From Bacteroidota bacterium (GTDB lineage Bacteria > Bacteroidota > Bacteroidia > UKL13-3), in NCBI GenBank assembly GCA_947460565.1, contig CANHJJ010000079.1, forward strand, positions 1 through 7,576: a stretch of DNA of 7,576 nucleotides, in the 5' to 3' direction. The position numbers and the translations under genes were made by a program. The notes beneath the pieces were generated by a model. The model was given only the letters and a program-made list of their open reading frames with translations, had not been told where the DNA came from and did no database searches. Below are positions 7,129 through 7,576 of the stretch, one piece after another; within the stretch, counting starts at the first letter, position 1; every line of letters starts with the position of its first letter.

Positions 7129-7158
7129 CAATGATAAAAGCCAGTATCACTACCTAAA
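7129..7158 (-). promoter_or_regulatory. Weak candidate promoter for the surface-protein operon
   Basis: On the minus strand TATCATTG (7136-7129) differs from TAnnTTTG at one position, with TTTA (7158-7155) 18 nt upstream as a poor -33 element. Transcription would start near 7122, about 10 nt before the ATG at 7112. Another near match (TATATTTT, about 7163-7156) also exists, so the choice is uncertain. Confidence 0.22.
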
Positions 7159-7211
7159 ATATAATTTCCTATATTTATATGCCGTTTTCGTTAATTAATA
7201 TAAGAACCTAT

Positions 7212-7242
7212 ATTGTAATTTTAATTTGTTGATGTATACTTG
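7212..7242 (+). promoter_or_regulatory. Candidate promoter for the receiver-domain gene
   Basis: TATACTTG (7235-7242) matches the Bacteroidota -7 element TAnnTTTG with one mismatch. ATTG (7212-7215) lies 19 nt upstream as a -33 element close to TTTG, and the spacing is as expected. Transcription would begin near 7248, leaving a leader of about 15 nt before the ATG at 7264. No Shine-Dalgarno sequence is visible, which is common in this phylum. Confidence 0.35.
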
Positions 7243-7263
7243 TAATACCTCATTTGATTGAAT

Positions 7264-7576
7264 ATGAAAGTTACAATATCTCTCTGCAATAACAACCTAG
7301 AGCAACTATTGCAATTAAAATCCCATCTTGAAAACTCTCCAAAATACAATGTAAAATACTCTTTATGTTGTGGAATTGAGTTATTAAAAACCCTTTCAGA
7401 TACCCATCCTGATGTAGTAATTTTAAATTATCAATTGCCAATACTTAAAGGTATTGAAATATTTCATTTATTGAAAACAAATAACTATGTGGGTAAGGTA
7501 ATTTTAGTATCTAATCATTACTTGGAACACTTGCCAGCAAAATGCAAATCATTTGGGATTAACGCATATTGCAATA
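7264..7576 (+). CDS. Atypical response-regulator receiver domain lacking the phospho-acceptor Asp (partial)
   Basis: 104 residues from the ATG at 7264 to the right edge; the output domain is outside the window. The order of elements is that of a CheY-like receiver: beta1 (KVTISL), helix 1 (LEQLLQLKSHL), HPDVVILNYQLPILKGIEIF (49-68, matching the common PDVVLLDxxLPxxxG), beta4 KVILVSN (78-84) and FGINAYCN (97-104) before the expected invariant Lys. The next codon starts with A, which allows Lys. Alignment by eye to NarL/FixJ-type receivers places Asn9 and Asn10 where the Asp pair that binds Mg2+ should be, Asn55 at the phosphorylated Asp, and Ser83 at the conserved Thr/Ser. It therefore should not be phosphorylated in the usual way; such atypical receivers act through dimerisation, ligands or constitutive activity. 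The spacing suggests a LuxR-type regulator, but this is unproven. It is divergent from the surface-protein operon, with 151 bp between starts, so it may control that operon. Confidence 0.75.
   Translation, partial: MKVTISLCNNNLEQLLQLKSHLENSPKYNVKYSLCCGIELLKTLSDTHPDVVILNYQLPILKGIEIFHLLKTNNYVGKVILVSNHYLEHLPAKCKSFGINAYCN

Noticed and set aside
6196..7134. Two plus-strand reading frames (6196-6444 and 6868-7134) with hydrophobic translations
   Set aside because: They are antisense to the Asn- and Ile-rich repeats of the fibre protein. Complementary codons for those residues read as Leu, Ile and Val, explaining the apparent hydrophobicity.
1..7576. CRISPR arrays, tRNA or rRNA genes, insertion sequences, phage genes
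   Set aside because: I read through both strands and saw no regularly spaced repeats, cloverleaf sequences, transposase motifs or terminal inverted repeats.

Overview
The window looks like AT-rich chromosomal DNA from a member of the Bacteroidota. The strongest sign is a type IX secretion (T9SS) type A sorting domain at the end of the 958-residue protein. Other signs are a PorT-like outer-membrane barrel, a Bacteroidota-type C-terminal domain (DYVF...HLPNVPSA...LLEKVEELTLYII) on a YadA-like surface protein, and candidate promoters of the TAnnTTTG type. Rank below phylum cannot be fixed from the sequence. I saw no tRNA, rRNA, CRISPR array, insertion sequence or phage gene.

Layout: apart from the last gene, everything is on the minus strand, so it reads right to left. 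At 7264-7576 (+), cut by the right edge, is a response-regulator receiver domain whose three acidic phosphorylation residues are all asparagine. A 151-bp divergent region (7113-7263) separates it from a compact three-gene minus-strand operon. That operon encodes a 500-aa secreted protein with YadA-like head repeats and a C-terminal coiled coil (7112-5610), a 263-aa lipoprotein with a PKD-like domain (5573-4782), and a 958-aa T9SS cargo protein of unknown function (4778-1902). Its gaps are 36 and 3 nt.

After an 83-nt gap holding a candidate promoter and two adjacent palindromes, a second minus-strand unit follows. It encodes a PorT-like barrel (1818-1156), a small four-cysteine lipoprotein (1092-634) and a multi-membrane-span glycosyltransferase of the PMT/ArnT type (587 to beyond position 1). 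All three genes have TTG as their best available in-frame start. Two of them have an ATG nearby that is one base out of frame, which could be real start-site biology or small indels.

How the genes may work together (inference): the first operon encodes three envelope proteins reaching the surface by different routes: a signal-peptide secreted fibre-like protein, a lipoprotein with an acidic stretch after the lipid cysteine that may signal surface export, and a T9SS cargo. They could form one surface assembly, controlled by the divergent atypical receiver protein. The second unit adds an outer-membrane barrel, a lipoprotein and an enzyme likely to glycosylate an envelope component. No gene here is recognisable enough to name.
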